Source of the DNA: Lactarius indigo
Taxonomy: Eukaryota > Basidiomycota > Agaricomycetes > Russulales > Russulaceae
Direction: 5' to 3'
Length of the DNA: 64,000 nt
Assembly (NCBI GenBank): GCA_025766275.1
Contig: JAFKAC010000124.1
Coordinates: 83,517 to 147,516 of the forward strand
Shown: piece after piece, positions 1 to 11,213 of the stretch
Layout: each line of letters opens with the position of its first letter
Position numbering within the stretch: the stretch's first letter is position 1
Notes under the pieces: model-generated
What the model was told of the DNA's origin: nothing
Seen by the model: only the letters and a program-made list of their open reading frames with translations
Database searches by the model: none
Translations under genes and position numbers: made by a program

Positions 1-277
1 CCTGCTCGACTTGTATTTAATCTGTCTTGCGAAGACCAAGATACGCCATCTTGGTCTTCTTGAATCGTCACTTGTTTCTTCTCCTTTCTCTCTGTCTCGT
101 TCTCTTCCATTGCCTCTTTCACGAAGTGCACCTTTGAGTGTTCACCATTGCCTACGCTTGGACCTTCGCGTCTTCAAGACATTCGTCGTGCCTGGACCTC
201 CGTGTCTTTAGAGTATTTGCTAAGTTGTTACCGCCTCTATAGAGCTCAAGTCGAGCTAATGTCGTGACGACGTTACA
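1..277 (+). repeat. Gypsy-1 5' LTR (3' portion)
   Basis: It matches 7329-7605 base for base except for five transitions and ends in the LTR terminal motif cgttaca. It contains the promoter TATA, the predicted transcription start and the R-U5 part of the LTR. Confidence 0.95.
14..59 (+). promoter_or_regulatory. LTR core promoter and start-site hairpin
   Basis: A TATA-like tatttaa lies at 14-20. About 30 bp downstream is a perfect 12-bp inverted repeat (31-42 and 48-59, 5-nt loop). Its right arm begins with atcttggtctt, the exact complement of the primer-binding site at 280-290. I infer that RNA starts near 48, so that its first 11 bases can anneal to the primer-binding site. The same layout recurs in the LTRs at 7342-7387, 10110-10157 and 16240-16280. 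Confidence 0.65.
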
Positions 278-279
278 TT

Positions 280-290
280 AAGACCAAGAT
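280..290 (+). other. Primer-binding site (self-priming type)
   Basis: aagaccaagat begins two bases after the LTR end and is perfectly complementary to the predicted 5' end of the element RNA (48-58). No typical tRNA 3'-end complement (starting TGG) is present. This is the arrangement known from Tf1 and related self-priming elements. It is identical in Gypsy-2 (11195-11205) and Gypsy-3. Confidence 0.7.
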
Positions 291-296
291 ACCACC

Positions 297-2363
297 GTGG
301 CCGTAACAACAAGAGATCAGTGGACGAGCTTCCGTCCATATTCGCTCCCGAGAAGAGGAGAACGTAACGTCCCCACGCGCTTTCTACAAGCCGCTAGTTG
401 GAGGGAAAGACAAGAAGAAACCGGATATTTTGTGGAGTTCAACGGACCTAGTAGGTTCCGACCAGTTGAGTTCAACTTCGACCACTTGTGTTGGACGGAG
501 GTTACGTGGAATCCCATAGAGTCCCAGTGGGACATCATACAACCAGCAGGACCTAGATACCGGTGCGATATCGACGCCCGAGAACTCAACAGCCGAGCAG
601 ACTGGGGCCCCATCGACGGGCAAGTGCGAGAACACTCTACTGGAGAAGTGATATCAGAAGAAGAGGAACAAAGCCAAGACGAGAGCGAAGGACGAGAGCC
701 AAATCAAACAGAAACCAGTGGAGGAGCGATACAAGATCTCCTCATCGAACGAGCTGAGTCCGCACACATTACCGAACCAGAACCAATTCACATCCGATCA
801 CCAGCCATTATGGCGACAATAACAAGGGCAATGGAAGAAGTCGCGATCGAAGAAGTGCGCGCAATACGAGAAGAAGCACGAGAAATCCTCATGCCCATTA
901 ACCCTGAAACCGGTGTACGAATGACTGCAGACGACGCGGCCATCTTCCGGGCAATAGGGTCAGATTGAGGAGACCCCCCATCCGGGCGACAACCTGCATT
1001 AGACCTCCCACCAGGTGTAGGAGGACCGGACGGGGACCCGCCACCGCCACCAGGGGGAGGTATCCCGTTTGACCTACGGAGGACCGAACCACCAAGAATG
1101 CCACCCATGGGACCACCAGGAGGTGGAGGAGGCGACGGTGGAGGAGGAGGAGGTGGTGGAAATGCCGGAGGGGGAGGACCTCATAACGAAAAACTCACCG
1201 GCGAGCCACCTTCCATTTTTGACGGAGACAGACTCAAAGTAGACCAATTCCTAACACAGTGGCACGTCTATTGGGGCATGAATTTGGACGCCCCTATCAT
1301 GCGCAACGACTACAGAAGATGCCTTCTGTTTCTCTCCTACATCAAAGGCGGAGCAGTCAGCGAATGGGTTCTATCCTTCCTGAACTGGCTCAACAGACAG
1401 ATACAACGGGGAATAAGTCCCTATACTTGCAACCTATGGAACGCCGTAGCCGATGGATTCAGCCAGAGGTTCGAAAACACGCTGGAAAGGGAACAAGCCC
1501 AAGCCATACTACAAAAAGGTTACAAAATGACGGGAGAAGACATTGACAAGTACGTCAATGATTTTGAGCAGCTCGCGCGGAAAGCTCACTATCGCCTCAG
1601 TGAACCCCAAACCATCGACCTTTTTACGTCGGGTCTACCCAAGGAACTGTTCAAGAACGCGTTCCAGTTCGACGACCCCGTCACGTTCGACGACTGGAAA
1701 AGAGCCGTCCTCAAGCGGCAGAAGAACTACATCCATCTCAAAGCGCGACTCAATGAATACAAAAATACGACAACGCAACCAAAGAAGCAGGGCGGTAATG
1801 CGGGGTGGACACTCCCACAGAACCTGCCACAAGCTAACCCATGGGCAATGGACACCTCGGCTGACCGTGCAAAGGTGAGGCTCGCAGGGTCCGAAGACAT
1901 AGACTTCAACAAACTACCACACCGCGACTGGCCTACACCACCATTCCCGCCGAGAGGAGGACCGGGAGCTAGAGGACGAGGAAGAGGAGGATCTCGAAGG
2001 GACTTAAGGAATGTCCTTTGCTATAACTGTCACGCTCCTGGCCACCTCTCACGAAATTGCCCATATCCGTGTACGCAGCAACAGTGGCAGGCTGCCCCAT
2101 CCAGTAGCCGCATGACCGAAACCACGGGATATCCTCAAGGACCCGTCTCACAATACGCGCCGTCGCAGTACACACCGTTGCTGCCCGGATATATGTCACC
2201 GGCGCCAAGCGTGACGCCCGCACCCCAAATTAACGCGGCAAGCACGAAAACAGCGGGGGAACAGGCTAAAGAATGGCTCACACAGGTAGCCAACAGTACA
2301 GATGAAGTAAAAGATCTTATACTTCAAGATCTATGGGGGAAAGAGGGTTTTCGGGATGCCTGA
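297..2363 (+). CDS. gag: Gypsy-1 Gag polyprotein (one in-frame TGA)
   Basis: Gag forms the virus-like particle that packages element RNA. One reading frame runs from 297 to 2363, broken only by TGA at 966-968, where Gypsy-3 has an arginine codon. The N-terminal part (about residues 1-110) is conserved in Gypsy-2 and Gypsy-3. A Gly/Pro-rich linker follows, then a capsid-like helical region (about 1200-1740) and a basic RG-rich stretch. A CCHC zinc knuckle (CYNCHAPGHLSRNC, about 2018-2059) binds nucleic acid. No ATG precedes the conserved N-terminus: the first plausible start is a GTG at 297 in a strong Kozak-like context (accGTGg), 18 nt after an in-frame TAA. The last 31 nt overlap pol, which is in the -1 frame. 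Confidence 0.85.
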
Positions 2364-5300
2364 ACCCGTCAGTCTGGGTGAGGGCTCTTCAATGTAATTC
2401 TGTAATTGTGACAACGCGCTACCGATCTATGAGAATTCCAGTGACTGTCCGTACGAATTACCAAACGACTGAAACAAATGCGCTAGTCGACTCTGGTGCG
2501 ACTGACAACTTCATCCGACCCAGCTTGGCCAAACGGGCTGGTATCCAAACACAGCCGCTGAGTACGCCCCGCAAGATATGGAATATAGACAACACGGAAA
2601 ATAAAGCTGGGTTAATCACTCATTACGTTAACCTAGAAGTGAAAACACGGGGACAGATAAAGCAAATGACCTTCCTAATCACCGACCTTGGCAGTGAAGA
2701 CATGGTGCTAGGCTATCCATGGCTAAGCGCCTTCGAACCGACGATCAGCTGGGCAACCGCCACCATACACCCCGACATGCAGCCAATAATATTAGCAACT
2801 AGCGAAGCGCTGCTATCGACAACAACCACTCAAGCCCTCATTGTAGCCGAAAAGGCAGACATTGTGTGGGAGCTGGAAGAAGAAACATTCGCTAGAGCCA
2901 CCACCTCGACGGAATTGGCCATACAAGCGAAACAACACCAAACGACAGCAGTGCTCCCTCAGGAATACGCAATGTTTGCCAGACTTTTCAACGAGCAAGC
3001 CTTGCACCGCTTCCCCCCGGCAAGGCCGTGGGATCATGCAATAGACTTTAAACCATCCGCGCCGGCCGCCATCGACTGCAAGATCTACCCTATGACCCAA
3101 AAAGAAGAGGGCGAACTCAAAGAGTTTCTGGAGGAGAAACTGAAGCAAGGGTATCTACGCCCCTCTATCTCCCCGTACGCATCCTCCTTCTTCTTCATTA
3201 AAAAGAAGGACGGAAAACTGCGCCCGGTACAGGACTACCGGGTCATCAACTCCCACACCATTCGGAACCAATACCCACTACCGCTAATACAGGACCTCAT
3301 CCTTGACCTCAGCAATGCTCACATCTACACTAAACTCGACATCCGATGGGGTTACAACAACATACGTATTCGTGACGGCGACCAGGAAAAAGCAGCGTTC
3401 AAAACCAAATTCGGCCTCTTCGAACCCACGGTCATGTTCTTCGGGCTCACTAACTCCCCCGCCACCTTCCAAGCCATGATGAACCACATCTATCGCGACA
3501 CCATAGCAAAGCACGAACGACTGGGCACTACCATACGCGTCTACATGGATGATATTGGTATCGCTACTCACTTTGATCACGATCTAGCGGCTCATATAGA
3601 CGCCGTCTGCGATGTTTTGCGCGTTGCGGAAGAACACGACCTCTACTTCAAACTCGAGAAGTGCCTGTTCCATCAACCGCGGATGGATTACCTGGGGGTA
3701 ATCCTTGAAAGGGGGGTGACTTGAATGGACCCTGTAAAAGTTCAAGGAATCAAGGACTGGCCAACACCAACAAAAGTCAAAGACGTCCGTTCTTTCCTTG
3801 GCTTCTGTAACTTTTACAGACTCTTCATCCGCGGTTTCGCAACTCACGCTAAGCCACTCACTAAACTGACACGAAAGGACGAAGAATGGCGATGGACTGA
3901 AGAAGAAGAAAAGGCGTTTAACACCCTAAAACGACTCGTGACGGAGGAACCGGTGCTAGCACACCCCATCCTTCAAGACCCATTCAAATTGGAAGTAGAC
4001 GCTTCGGGCTATGCGGTGGGAGCCGTATTACTGCAAAAGAAATCTGACGGCAAGCGACATCCCATAGGTTACTACTCAGCGACGCTTTCTGAGGCCGAAA
4101 GAAACTACGACATCTATGACCTAGAGCTGCTCGCGATAGTTAAGGCCCTACGGAATTGGCGACCACTTCTCGCAGGTGCCCCCCACAAGATTAAAATCTA
4201 TTCGGACCATCTAAACCTACAATACTGGAAGTCCCCACAAAAGATCAGTAGGCGAGTCGCCAGGGAAGTACTCGAACTTTCTGAATACGACTTCGAGATT
4301 CACCACATTAAGGGAAAAAACAATGGGCGAGCAGATGCACTGTCAAGACGACCGGACTACGACCAAGGTGTCGAGGACAACAGCGAAGTAGTGGTCCTGC
4401 CCCCCGAAATCTTTGTATGAACCCTTAACACTGCGCGCACCTTCATCGCCAACCCAAATCTACTACAACCACGCCACCAACAAGACGAAGAGGTGATCAA
4501 GATATGGATCGACCCTTATCGCCTCAAGAAAATACAAGGAGAATGGTACAAGGACGGCAGGTTCGTAATCACAGGGCCAGCGTCGACTCAACGAATACTG
4601 ATACACGACCATCACGATCTGCCAATACATGGCCATCCAGGAATCGCGAAAACTCAACGCATCCTGGAAAGACACTATTGGTGGCCGCGACTCCGAAGAG
4701 ACGTATATGAATACGTGCAAGGCTGCGCAGAATGCCAAAGGAATAAAGTCAACACGAGGCCCATACGAGCCGCGCTGCATCCCATCACACCAATACTGGA
4801 AGCCATGCCGTTCCACATGGTAGCGGTGGACTTCATCACCAAACTCCCCGTGTCCAAGGGATACGACAGTATACTAACTGTCACAGACCACGACTGCAGC
4901 AAGGCCTCGATCTTTATCCCATGCCGAGAAGAAATCACCGCAGAAGAAACGGCGACTCTGTACGTCGCCCAGGTGTTCAAACGCTTCGGACTGCCGCGCA
5001 AAATAATAAGCGACCGCGACCCATGCTTCACGTCCAAATTTACCAGGGAAGTATGCCGCATTCTGGGGATTCAACAGAACATATCGACCGCATATCACCC
5101 ACGTACTGATGGACAGTCCGAGCGAACTAACCAGTGGCTGGAACAGTACCTACGCTTCTGGGTAAATGAGCGGCAAGACAACTGGGAAGCTTATCTACCA
5201 ATCGCCGAATTTGCGCATAACAACTGGCCACATGAACACACTAAAGAGTCGCCGTTCCAACTTCTGATGGGGTACAACCCACAAGCGGACTGGACAGATA

Positions 5301-7072
5301 AGCCATCTCCCATTCCCCTTGCGACCGCGCGACTGACGCAGCTAAAAGAGGCTAGAGACGCCGCCCAACGCCTTATAAAGAAGGCGCAAGAGTCATGGGT
5401 GTGCAACAAAGATACGCCCAAGTTTAACATCAACGATCTCGTATGGCTCGAGGGCAAACATCTCCGAACCAATCAGCCTACAGTGAAATTAGCGGCGCGA
5501 CGCCACGGACCCTTTCGGGTGGTACAGGTGATGTCCCCTTACAACTATCGATTGGAACTTCCCACGCAGTGGAGCATCCATCCAGTGTTTCACATCGACC
5601 TTCTCACACCGTACAAACAAACTTCCTTGCACGGAGAAAATTTCACACGACCACCGCCCGAGCTGATAGACGGAGAAGAGGAATATGAAGTCGAGGCCAT
5701 TCTAGACACTCGGCATTTCGGCAGAGGAAGACACCTTCAATACTTGATCAAATGGAAGGGGTATCCGGACTCGGAAAACCAGTGGGTCAACAAAGACGAC
5801 GTCTTTGCGCCAGAAGCGCTTCGCCTGTATCAGGAAGCGCAAACCCACGGTAGAAGAGATAAAGTGGGAGTCACTCGGACAGAGGACAGTCATCCCCTCT
5901 TCCTTCGCTCAGCCATTACTCTTATGCCTACCTCCCCACTACGACATGTCACACAAGCGCAGCTCCTCGACTCCCTCGCAGAAGACGCCCGCGCCCTCTT
6001 GGCGGAGGACGACGACACCGAAGTTCCCAACACTCAGCTCACACCATGGACACCTCTTACACCAGCAGAGGGGCCCATCACCGCACAAGAATGGATCAAC
6101 GTCATCACCAGATTCCCAGACCCGACGACCACCCCTGACGACGACCGAGCCGTCGTCCACGTCTTCCGAAACGATCGCGGCGAGCGTGAACCCATCGCCG
6201 CTATCCCCCCAAGCGACGACCTCATCGGCGTTCGCGGAGTTTTCCCGAGCAACGACCAGCGTTCAAGCGCTGATGGAGTACGAGTTGGAGGGCTGGAAGA
6301 GGGTAGCGGCAGCATGGCAGAAGGAGCAGCTGGACTCAGCAGCGGCCCGACTGAGGGAGATGCGCGAGCGGCGGCAGCGATGGCGGCAGCTGAGGCTGGC
6401 CATGACGACGAAGATTATTACCCGGCGAGACACACCTTCCTTCGAACGAAACGCGACCCTGATAATCCCCTCATCACACCCTGGCTCGTCTACTCCGACG
6501 GGTCCCCCATGTATCGAGGACGTGTGCGCGTGCCTGGTGCCGCCGATCACCGTCCGTTCACCGCCGCCGAGGACCCCGCGCATGTCATTGCGCCTGAAGG
6601 GTTCCGGGCGAACCGACGACCCCATCATATTCGATACCCCATCACCGGGCCAGACGGAGTAGAAAGGGACGCATCGCACGTCCAGATCATCGGAGGGGCA
6701 GACCCCCTCATATTAGGGGTTATACTGGGTTCGCCACACGTCTATGGTAAGCCCCTCTACGCAGAGCCTCACGTATCCGCGGCGCTCCGCCCCACGTATC
6801 CGCACGAGGACCTCGTCGTCTTCGAAGCGGACAAGATCAACGACCGCGCGCTCAATCGCATCAACGACGAGTCGCTCACCGCGGAGGTTACGCGCTTCCG
6901 CGCGGCCAGCTACGAGCTGGATCGACTTCGGGCGAGGGTGAGTCAACTCCGCGCAATGATCGAGTGCGCACAAGACGATCGGCGCGACACGATCTACCGC
7001 TTGGAGCGCGCCACCGCGCTGGAGCGCATTGCCGATGAACAGCGCGATTGGCCGGCCCGCGACTTTCGGTGA
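2333..7072 (+). CDS. pol: Gypsy-1 Pol polyprotein (two in-frame TGA)
   Basis: One frame encodes, in order: aspartic protease (DSGATDNF near 2488); reverse transcriptase with YMDD at 3542-3553; RNase H (about 3900-4400, with the LEVDASG and YSDHLNLQYW blocks); integrase with an N-terminal HHCC zinc site (about 4600-4740) and a D,D-35-E catalytic triad ending near 5120; a chromodomain (about 5671-5840) that in related elements guides integration; and a tail of about 400 residues ending in an Arg/Leu-rich coiled coil. TGA codons at 3722-3724 and 4418-4420 replace arginines present in the other copies. One integrase residue next to the second catalytic Asp reads SDRDPC where sisters have SDRDPR, again a CpG change. 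Expression is expected through the upstream frameshift. Confidence 0.9.
2345..2351 (+). promoter_or_regulatory. Predicted -1 ribosomal frameshift heptamer
   Basis: G GGT TTT lies in the gag frame (codons GGT and TTT) a few codons before the gag stop, where pol is open in the -1 frame. The same heptamer sits at 12837-12843 and 18493-18499. Twelve bases downstream a short hairpin is possible (ACCCG with TGGGT, loop of six). In Gypsy-2 the innermost pair changes from G-T to A-T, which keeps pairing. Function is inferred from position, conservation and the known XXXYYYZ rule. Confidence 0.65.
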
Positions 7073-7088
7073 GCCAGGGGTCTCACGC

Positions 7089-7103
7089 TAGAAGAGGAGG
7101 TGA
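7089..7103 (+). other. Polypurine tract of Gypsy-1
   Basis: A purine-rich run (agaagaggaggtga) directly abuts the 3' LTR. This is the usual position of the plus-strand primer in LTR retrotransposons. Confidence 0.6.
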
Positions 7104-7605
7104 TGTTACGTTTCGACCCACACCCTTACTGTACCAGTTGCAACTACGGCGGTAAGGTAGATTAGTTGCGGACTTACGATAGGCGATTACGAGTACGATA
7201 GGAGATTGCACGCTGATTGCTGACTGAGGACTGTGCCACTAATACTAGTAGTAGTAGTATTAGGGTTCAAGCTACTTACGCGACACGTTGGACGCTACAT
7301 TACGGTGACTCATAGCAGCGCTTGAAAGCCTGCTCGACTTGTATTTAATCTGTCTTGCGAAGACCAAGATACGCCATCTTGGTCTTCTTGAATCGTCACT
7401 TGTTTCTTCTCCTTTCTCTCTGTCTCGTTCTCTTCCATTGCCTCTTTCACGAAGTGCACCTTTGAGTGTTCACCATTGCCTACGCTTGGACCTTTGCGTC
7501 TTCAAGACATTCGTCGCGCCTGGACCTCCGTGTCTTTAGAGTATTTGCTAAGTTGTTACCGCCTCTATAGAGCTCAAGTCAAGCTAACGTTGTGACGACG
7601 TTACA
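7104..7605 (+). repeat. Gypsy-1 3' LTR
   Basis: A 502-bp LTR running from tgttacg to cgttaca. Its last 277 bp equal the window start. It contains the same TATA and start-site hairpin as the 5' copy. Confidence 0.95.
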
Positions 7606-7624
7606 GCGCGTTCTCCCCTCAGTT

Positions 7625-9669
7625 ATGTCGCTCGCCTCATTGCCGAGTATCCCATCGCTCTACGAGACCACTGAATGTGCTACACCGAATTGGAGGCTAC
7701 CAGGAGTATCTCTTCCAGAGGCTTCATCACAGCCAAGGTAAGCGCCAAAGCTGAATCTGTGTCCGACTACATTACTGCACCGGTCTGTGACAGTGAGCCA
7801 ACATCACCATACAAAACTGCGGAGGTCTGTCCGACAGAAGTGTCCACTAAATAAGACGATGCAGAGTGTCGTTACGAGAAAGCTATTGTCTCAGAAGCAC
7901 TCTAGTCACTCCACCTAAGCCAGCCCAGGGACTCAGAGTTATTCGCGTCGTTTCCCCTCAGCCAGTTGAAGAACCCGTGCAAATCATTGCGCGGTCCGTT
8001 GACAAGGAGGTCCAGGCTATCCCAGAGCCTGTTGAAGAGCCCGCTCTGATAGCCCCCCCGCCGTGCGTAGAAGAGGCCGTCCAGGTCATTCCCCCTCAAC
8101 ACAATATCCATCTGCTCTATCCTGCCATCTTTGCCTGGTTTTTCGTCCATTGGCCGTCGGATACACTGCTGTCGACGTCGTTATCAACGTCAGTCACTGA
8201 GTCCACGCCGACCACTATTGTGTCTCGCCATTCTGCAGGCTCTTGGGCTCCCTCCAGCCCCACTTCGACTTATGGGTTTCTCTGGGCACCAGAAATGGAC
8301 GACACGTACAAATTGTCAATACTACGAGCGTCTCTGTCGGTTCAGTCAATCGCATTCCCTGAGGGTCCATATATCTCCTTTGACACGTCTTTTCTGCGAC
8401 CCACAGCCTCTGCGTACACTTCCCAGGAACCAAGTCGGCTGAGCACCATTGACGAAAGTCAGTCGAGCGAGTCGCCACCGATTACTTACTCGTCCTCTTC
8501 TATCACACCTACGGTATCGATGTCGATCTCCGCATCGGCTGAACCGTCCCCATCACCGACAGGGACTGTATCAATATCGGCCTCTGCGTCAGCTACACCA
8601 TCCTTGTCGCCGACCATTCCTCCAACCATTCTTTCTCCCTCCCTTCGGGCACCATCCAACACAACGGTGTCATCACCTATATTGTCTGCAGAATGATTCA
8701 CAAGTCGCTTTGGCCAGGACACCGTCTACGTTTTCGATGGCTTCTTCAATCTCCATGAGGTCGGATATCTTGGACAACTGGTCTCTTTTTGAGGAGCCTA
8801 TCTTGGAGGATATTGCAACGGAGCCATCCCTCTTGTTGGCGCACAGGTCAATTGTCTCTAGATTGGTAGGTTATCACCAAGTAGCATCAGATGAAACTCA
8901 CTTTACTTCACAGAACTTGCTGGCGGACATTCCTCTGCCTGGGACACCTTTGCGGTTGTCATCAACACCAATTGTTCCACTCTGCGATTGTCAGCATGAG
9001 CAGTCCTCATGGTAGCGCTCCGTCCGTCCATTCTGATCTAATGACCATACCCTCCAAAATCGTACCCTCCAAACGTGCGCCATCCGAAAGGGTGCGATGG
9101 GAAAGGAGTGTCATTATCACGGATGACATCAACCGGCTCCTCCACCCTCTCACCGCCACTTCAGCCACCGAACGCTCAATTCCCACTTCTTACGCTTATG
9201 GGTGAGTCGCTAATCTACATATTTACATGGCGTAGAGAATGACAGACAGCATGACGATCAAGGCGTTCGCGACCATTTTGGAGAAATTCAGAATGACCTC
9301 CATAATCTGGCTGATTACATGCACGATAAGGAGATTCCACAAGTCGTACCACCCCCTCCTGTCCATCTCAAAGATTGCTCTGTTGGAGGAAGCAGCGTCG
9401 TATCTTTGGGTGGTCCTCGTGAGGCGCCTGACCATGCTTCCGAACCTCCCACTGTGACTGGGAAGGCGAGTCCACGAATCACCGCCATCCTACTCAGGCT
9501 GATGCCACCCCCACGTAGCCCGCGCTCTCCAAGTTCTCTGAGCTCTAGTTTATCGTTTCTGTCGTCACACCATTCCGACGACTATCTTCCGACTGGATGC
9601 TCGTGGACCACTACCTTGAAGTGCCAGCCCAATACTTCTCGGCGACCTGCCCCCGCTGCGACCATCTAG
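7625..9669 (+). pseudogene. Probable multi-exon gene of unknown function, 3'-truncated
   Basis: An ATG at 7625, 20 bp beyond the Gypsy-1 LTR, opens 113 bp that end at a GTAAGC donor (intron from 7738). Joining at the cag acceptor ending 7864 keeps the frame into a long open stretch to 8696. That stretch has Val/Pro/Glu-rich repeats (VEEPVQ, VEEPAL) and then becomes Ser/Thr/Pro-rich. Further open stretches follow at about 8718-9015 and 8999-9205, the latter ending at a GTGAGT donor, and at 9236-9669, where the visible phase does not match. I know of no assigned function. A motif ending VPPPPVHLKDCSVGGSS looks like multicopy basidiomycete proteins I recall only vaguely. The gene is either decayed or has introns I cannot place, and it is cut at 9868 by Gypsy-2. 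Confidence 0.35.
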
Positions 9670-9671
9670 TA

Positions 9672-9866
9672 CCGTTGCCATTCCCTCACCATTCCCGAGC
9701 CCCTCATCACGACGCTCCTCGGCAATTCCCCCCCGCTGCTCAACACCATCAACCGTCACCATTCCCTCACCATTCCCGAGCCCCTCATCACGATGCTCCT
9801 CGGCAACTCCCCCCTGCTGCTCAACACCATCTACCGTTGCTATTCCCTCGCCTCTCATCACGACGC
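9672..9866 (+). repeat. 81-bp tandem repeat, about 2.4 copies
   Basis: Units begin at 9672, 9753 and 9834 (period exactly 81). The third is cut by the Gypsy-2 LTR at 9868. The period is a multiple of three, so the repeat stays open in frame, reading His/Pro-rich on the + strand. The units are about 90 percent alike by eye. Confidence 0.85.
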
Positions 9867-9867
9867 T

Positions 9868-11192
9868 TGTTACGGTACGAACTTGATGACTCATTACACA
9901 CGACTCATGACCGGTTATGACTACGGTCCGGTATCAGTATTAGTCATGGACTCTTACTTCGCATCAGTCAGCATAGTAGTTTGCATGTGATTGTGACTCA
10001 TGTATGACTCATTCCTAGGATAGCTGTACTAGGGTTCGAGCTAGTTACGCTATTGGTCACGTAGTATTCCAGCGGCACTTTAAAGCCCGCGCGTATCTGT
10101 ATAAGTAGTCGATCCGGAAGACCAAGAGTCCCCATCTTGGTCTTCTTCAATCCACCATCTGACTCATCTCTTGCCTGCCTTAGTCTCGGACTAAGCGTGC
10201 CTTCCCTAGTATCCACCAAGAGGATTGTTACGGTTTCACCCTCGTGACCTTGACAAACGGCAATACGACAAGTACAATCACATGACGAAGAAGAAGATGA
10301 CAAAGAAAAGGCTGAGATAAGCCGAAAAGTCAGAGATAAGTGCTCCGGTCCGCGAGTCCATTGGACCTTCTGCGATGACGCGCAGAACTGTAGGTTCCAT
10401 CGGCCCGGATAAAGCAGCATCCGAATCGCCTGTCACGTGACCCTGGCACGTGACCTGGCTAGAATGCACCGGAAGAGTCCAGATGAGCTTGTGCCTGGCT
10501 GACTGATGATTGGTACCTGATGACTGATACTGGCTGCGGATGACTCATAGACGATTACACTGTTACGATAAAGATGACTGATACTTTGTTCTGATTGGTT
10601 GACCGACTGTATGCTGACTGATGCTTACACATTCCCGATGACACTCTTACTGTACGATTACTCACCCTAGGACCGTTGTATTAGGGTTTCTGAGTTCGAA
10701 CCTTATGATAGCTAGGGTATAAGTAGGGTAGCTTGTATCCCCAACTCCCTAGCTTGAGATCTTGGTGAATTGTATCGGCTGCTCGCCATCCTTCCCTCTA
10801 TCTTTTGAGCTGGGCTGTTTGCCACCCTTTTGGGCTGTTTGCTCATTCCCCTTCCCTCTCTTATCTGCCATTCTCTGCCTCTCAGTACTTCTGTCTGATA
10901 GAAGGCTGCCAGCACCTTTGTCGACTAGGGGACGCCTTGGCTGTATTTGCCTCCCCCGCAAGTTGGCTGACGATTTGGGGCATTGTGTTCCCACAGAACC
11001 GTCCAAGTCGGACACTACGCCCATACAAGCGTAACAAGGATACTCTTCTCCATCTTATTGCTGCAGCGTGTGCCATTAGTGCCCCTGTTCAGTTCGTGTT
11101 GGGTTGACACGTGGTCCCCATTCACCTATCTTTGCTAAGTCGATTACACCTACTTCGAGTCCAAGTCGGACTAACGCCGGTGGAGCGTAACA
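9868..11192 (+). repeat. Gypsy-2 5' LTR, split by a nested solo LTR
   Basis: The LTR proper is 9868-10225 plus 11042-11192, 509 bp in sum, close to the 502 bp of Gypsy-1. It starts tgttacgg, carries the hairpin around 10117-10147 with atcttggtctt, and ends gcgtaaca. The tail from about 11130 aligns with the Gypsy-1 LTR tail. The internal 10226-11041 is a solo LTR plus its 5-bp duplication. Confidence 0.85.
10226..11036 (+). repeat. Solo LTR (family H) with TSD aggat
   Basis: An 811-bp block starting tgttacgg and ending gcgtaaca, flanked by perfect 5-bp duplications aggat (10221-10225 and 11037-11041). Removing it restores a Gypsy-2 LTR of normal length. It contains a TATA (tataag near 10718). 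No internal region remains, so it is the product of LTR-LTR recombination. I assign + orientation from the TATA and the order of sequence blocks. Confidence 0.85.
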
Positions 11193-11213
11193 TTAAGACC
11201 AAGATCCTCAATC

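Larger units (their letters stand above)
1..7605 (+). mobile_element. Gypsy-1, near-complete Ty3/gypsy chromovirus
   Basis: LTR retrotransposon read left to right: partial 5' LTR (1-277), primer-binding site (280-290), gag, a -1 frameshift site, pol (protease, RT, RNase H, integrase, chromodomain, long tail), polypurine tract and 3' LTR (7104-7605). The window opens inside the 5' LTR. By alignment with the 3' copy about 225 bp of it lie outside. Over the 277 shared bases the two LTRs differ at only five sites, so the insertion is fairly young. Three in-frame TGA codons break gag and pol, so this copy is probably not autonomous. Domain order and the chromodomain after integrase place it among the chromoviruses (established classification). 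Integration on the far left cannot be checked. Confidence 0.95.

Noticed and set aside
5805..6662. 285-codon frame overlapping the Gypsy-1 pol tail, also open in Gypsy-4
   Set aside because: The two copies are nearly identical in DNA, and this frame shows more residue changes than the pol frame, so it looks like a passive overlap in GC-rich sequence.
10226..11192. 967-bp Gypsy-2 LTR starting at 10226
   Set aside because: The aggat duplication at 10221 and 11037 shows that 10226-11036 is a nested solo LTR. The true LTR starts at 9868 and sums to 509 bp.
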